From: Apostichopus japonicus
Lineage: Eukaryota > Echinodermata > Holothuroidea > Aspidochirotida > Stichopodidae
NCBI RefSeq assembly: GCF_037975245.1
Contig: NC_092563.1
Coordinates: 10,629,001 to 10,693,000, forward strand
Direction of reading: 5' to 3'
Length of the DNA stretch: 64,000 bases
The notes below the pieces were generated by a model, which was not told where the DNA came from, did not search any database, and saw only the letters and a list, made by a program, of their open reading frames with translations. The position numbers were made by a program, and so were the translations under genes. Position 1 is the stretch's first letter; each line of letters begins with the position of its first letter. Of this stretch, positions 60,418 to 64,000 are shown piece after piece.

Positions 60418-60911
60418 CTTGGCAGGGGCGTATCCAGGGGGCGCAACAGGCGCGCGCCCCCCTATTGGCCGTCACCAAAAAAAAAAAGTTTAGCAAAAAA
60501 AAAAAAAAAATTGATGACGACCTTTATGTGAGATGTCGGTGATCGCTCAACCCCCCCCCCCCCCTCCCGTATGCTTTATATTTTGTTTGCCAATAAAAGA
60601 TTCTGGCGAAGTTCGGCGGCATAATAGTTTTAGAAACATAGATGGTAATTGTGTTTGTATTATCACTATAAACACTAAGTGACATGCCAGCCTTACTAAA
60701 TTGTGCATTTTGTGTCCATATTTACTGGAAATGTTGCTTATTATTAAGGTCGAAAAATGGATAACATATGGCACCATTTTGCATTTCAGCCCTTCTTCGA
60801 AAGCAAAAATTGTCCACCCCTCCACTTAGACCCATCCCCCAGGACGGCGATCATTCATGCCTGACGCCCCCCCCCCCCCTAGTGGAAAATCCTGGATACG
60901 CCCCTGCTTGG
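60418..60911. mobile_element. TIR element, 484 bp (CAGGGGCGTATCCAGG family)
   Basis: The element 60423-60906 starts CAGGGGCGTATCCAGG and ends CCTGGATACGCCCCTG, a perfect inverted repeat. CTTGG flanks both sides (60418-60422, 60907-60911), a 5-bp match rather than the 8 bp expected for hAT. A-runs and C-runs lie inside. No open frame of interest. Confidence 0.78.
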
Positions 60912-61005
60912 CAATGCCCCACAATCTTTTCATTTCGAAAGACGCGTGCACAGTTTTAAGTTCATTACACACTGAAGGCTTCGATTCTCTATTTGCCTTC
61001 AGTTT

Positions 61006-61715
61006 TATGGCGGGCCATCAGTCTCAAATCATGGGAGATCGACTTATACCGATTTAAATCGACATATACCAGTTTCCTTCGACATATACCAGTTTCCTTC
61101 GACTTATACCAGTTTCCTTCGACTTATACCAGTTTCATTCTACATATCATCGATTTAAATCGACATATACCAGTTTCATTCTACATATCATCGATTTAAA
61201 TCGACATATACCAGTTTACTTCGACATATCATCGATTTAGTTTACTTATCATCGATTTAAATCGATGATAAGTAAAATAAATCGATGATATGTCGAAGTA
61301 AACTGGTATATGTCGATTTAAATCGATGATATGTAGAATGAAACTGGTATATGTCAATTTAAATCGACATATCATCGATTTATTCTACATATCATCGATT
61401 TATTTTACTTATCATCGATTTAAATCGATGATAAGTAGAATAAATCGATGATATGTCGAAGTAAACTGGTATATGTCGATTTAAATCGATGATATGTAGA
61501 AGTAAACTGGTATATGTCGATTTAAATCGATGATATGTAGAATGAAACTGGTATATGTCGATTTAAATCGATGATATGTAGAATGAAACTGGTATAAGTC
61601 GAAGGAAACTGGTATAAGTCGAAGGAAACTGGTATATGTCGAAGGAAACTGGTATATGTCGATTTAAATCGGTATAAGTCGATCTCCCATGATTTGAGAC
61701 TGATGGCCCGCCATA
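61006..61715. repeat. 706-bp palindrome built of a short satellite, flanked by TA
   Basis: 61008-61713 is one large inverted repeat. Both ends carry TGGCGGGCCATCAGTCTC, ATCATGGGAGATCGACTTAT and onward, perfectly complementary for at least 65 bp. The interior is made of short units ('cgacatataccagtttcctt') and the self-complementary word ATCGATTTAAATCGAT, also mirrored about a centre near 61360. TA lies on each side (61006-61007, 61714-61715), as with Tc1/mariner-type insertion. No protein is encoded. It should extrude as a cruciform or fold as a long RNA hairpin if transcribed. Confidence 0.9.
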
Positions 61716-63228
61716 CAGTTTATGGAAGATCTTGGGATTTTCATCCCTATATAGATATCGCTAGATATCCATACAGTTCAGTGTCTTTGGGATTTTCGGG
61801 CCTGATCTTAGGAAATTGCAAAATTGGGAGTGGTCACACTCCATGTAGGTCAGTACACGACCTTTACACGTCACTAAAACGCAACCCGATCACTTGTTAT
61901 CGATGAGGTGGTGTGTTGCCGGATTTTGTCAAAGTCTGGGTACTATACGGGCGAAGGTAATTAAATAAGATTCGTAACTCATCGGGAAGCCATTAAAGGG
62001 GTGGGCGTAGGGTTGTGGGGCGCGCGTTTTCATGCAGATGGGAACAATCTCAAGAAGTGATGCTTACGTCCACCCCCCTCCCCGGCAATGATACGCCCTT
62101 GGATCCACTACATGATATTAGCAGGAAATGTGCTCAATTCTCAAATCGCATGCGGAATTTAATTTTTAGATTCATTGTATGAGTTACGGTACTAGGTTTG
62201 GGGTAACAATTAGCATCCAAGTCGGGGTGTATAACATTGTTATCTCTAGATGGCAGTGTTGCATCGAAGGACCTCCGTCTATAGTACATATAGCTACACG
62301 CTCACTTTAACGTGGGGAGGAACTTATAACGGGTTTATCTCCATATTACTACTGGACCTATTTTCTTCTACATGAAGTCTAATGAAGAAAATAGTTTATA
62401 ACATCCCTGGATAAAATACTTTAGGCAAGGATTTTACTTAATTCTAAACTGATATACGACCATCCAGTGTAAAACAAAATGGAGGGTCACCGGTTTAGAA
62501 GTGTTTTTGTTGTCATCATTCTTCCTCTATCCTTCTTACGTCCACTAGTCAATTAGTGTCATAAACCACGCTGATTTCGTTTCCGATTTTGAGATTGATT
62601 TTGTATAGAGTTTAGAACTACTTATGATATTCTCCCCTCCCACATCCACCCTACGTATATAGTAATTAGGCCCTATCATGCATATGCATGACCGAATGAC
62701 GTAACGATGCATGTGTATGCCAACATAATACTTTAGAGCACCGAGCTGGTTATACAGACTTGAACTGCTCTCATAGCGCCGATATCTGCATGCGATAACC
62801 ATATGCACAAGTGTTGTGTACAGTATATAACAGTTAAAGGGACGTATACGCGTAAAGAGTTGCCGGTGCGCAGGTCATCGCTATATAATGCACGCGCTCG
62901 ACATATAATGTAACGCCTTGTATATTACTAGGGAAGACGAAATAAATTCTGGTAAACGCTATTGCGTATAACACGTGAGCTTTTTGCGTCATATGTCCTG
63001 GTAACTTAGCGACTTACACAAAACATTTAACGCGCATATCACGCAAGTTTGTTCAATATACAATTTGATTGGTCAACTGGGCTATGTGACGACATATGTT
63101 ATACCTGGATACATTATTCCTCGATAACACAGCAACCCCTATATCATTAGTTGACTAGTTCAGCATTAATACGCATCGCATTGCAATCTACGCTACTAAA
63201 GCTTACTTCTATTGGATCAATTCCTTGA
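61716..63228. other. Gene-free stretch upstream of the last gene
   Basis: No supported exon or repeat. A 'tatataa' at 62824 and AT-rich sequence near 63140 could be promoter elements of the gene at 63229, but neither has the usual spacing to the ATG. Confidence 0.35.
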
Positions 63229-63402
63229 ATGATTCGCTTCACTTCAATCCTTGGAGCGATCTTCCTCCTGTTATTGGCGGTGGGACCGCGAGGTTCTGCT
63301 GCCATAACTGTCCCTGACGTGTGCTTAAGTGTCACTCCGGATGGGATTAGGATTCGTCTCGAGTTGAAACCATCGTTGAACGCAACCAGTAACCTCCACA
63401 AG
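63229..63402 (+). CDS. Probable first coding exon of a secreted protein (58 residues, runs off the right edge)
   Basis: ATG at 63229 opens a frame with a typical signal peptide: Arg near the N-terminus, then AIFLLLLAVG, then a small-residue cleavage region (GSAA, residues 22-25). A mature part begins around ITVPDVCLSV, with one Cys and one N-glycosylation sequon (NATS). The exon would end at 63402 with AAG|GTGAGA, a good donor, in phase 0. No further exon is visible before the window ends, where a 74-bp satellite begins. I recognise no family. The signal peptide plus donor make it credible; it remains a single-exon inference. Confidence 0.5.
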
Positions 63403-63656
63403 GTGAGAGTAATTCAACTTCCGGTCAATGTTTGCATGCACAGTAGGTTAGGTCCTGTTGGGAGGGGACGGGAGGCGCCCGCTCTGCAAGATAAATTTAC
63501 AAGTGCATGTTATTCATGTTGTTTGTAAGTTAAGGTCCTTTTCACCGTGTTTAAGCCTAAGTTGGTAACATAAGGTAAGTCAGGCAGGTCCCTGAATATT
63601 GATACATTTGATGTTGTTCATTTGCATAATCTCTTTATTTACTGTACGCAATAAAC

Positions 63657-64000
63657 ATTATCATATAAGTATCATGTACTGTTATGTTATCGTTGTATTT
63701 GTATATACTATAATCCTGGATTTATATATCATTATCATATAAGTATCATGTACTGTTATGTTATCGTTGTATTTGTATATACTATAATCCTGGATTTATA
63801 TATCATTATCATATAAGTATCATGTACTGTTATGTTATCGTTGTATTTGTATATACTATAATCCTGGATTTATATATCATTATCATATAAGTATCATGTA
63901 CTGTTATGTTATCGTTGTATTTGTATATACTATAATCCTGGATTTATATATCATTATTATATAAGTATCATGTACTGTTATGTTATCGTTGTATTTGTAT
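63657..64000. repeat. 74-bp satellite, at least 4.6 copies, runs off the right edge
   Basis: Units begin with 'tcatataagtatcatgtact' at 63661, 63735, 63809, 63883 and 63957 (the last with C to T), exactly 74 bp apart. They are almost identical, so the array is young or homogenised. It would lie in the first intron of the gene at 63229. Confidence 0.96.

Overview
This window is nuclear DNA of a marine invertebrate animal. It has AT-rich introns, GT-AG splicing and single-copy animal genes (augmin subunit HAUS4, an ENPP4/5-type ectophosphodiesterase) set in a dense field of transposons (many short hAT-like elements, an L1/Tx1-type LINE, DIRS-like and Ty3/Gypsy-like remnants). The mixture fits an invertebrate deuterostome such as an echinoderm, but nothing here proves the species.

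Four host genes are supported. (1) 319-5851, minus: the 5' six coding exons of an unrecognised protein that runs off the left edge; all five splice phases agree. (2) 21494-29279, plus: a complete four-exon ENPP4/5-like gene of 429 residues with all seven metal and catalytic residues. (3) 43439-55841, minus: a complete HAUS4 gene with eight coding exons and 352 residues, the phases closing exactly at a stop codon. (4) 63229-63402, plus: a probable first coding exon of a secreted protein that runs off the right edge. HAUS4 acts in the spindle and ENPP outside the cell; I see no sign that these genes work together.

The rest is mainly mobile DNA. 7240-8665 is a broken Ty3/Gypsy-like gag-protease. 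9501-10214, 14075-17594, 15181-17449 (nested in the previous one), 23567-25294, 58502-58804 and 59420-60189 are hAT-like elements with terminal inverted repeats of the form CAnnGGCG and 8-bp target-site duplications (one of them 7/8). 29860-31670 is a decayed DIRS-like retroelement, and 33795-35690 an L1/Tx1-like LINE. 61006-61715 is a 706-bp palindrome. A 74-bp satellite fills the right edge.

The observations most worth following are: a roughly 100-bp hairpin module shared by transposons with different termini, with base changes that preserve the stem; a tandem repeat family carrying nuclear-receptor DR1 motifs at many sites; a 179-nt unit whose first 46 nt are U2 snRNA while the rest is unrelated; the palindrome; and a filled-site/empty-site pair that defines one small transposon exactly.
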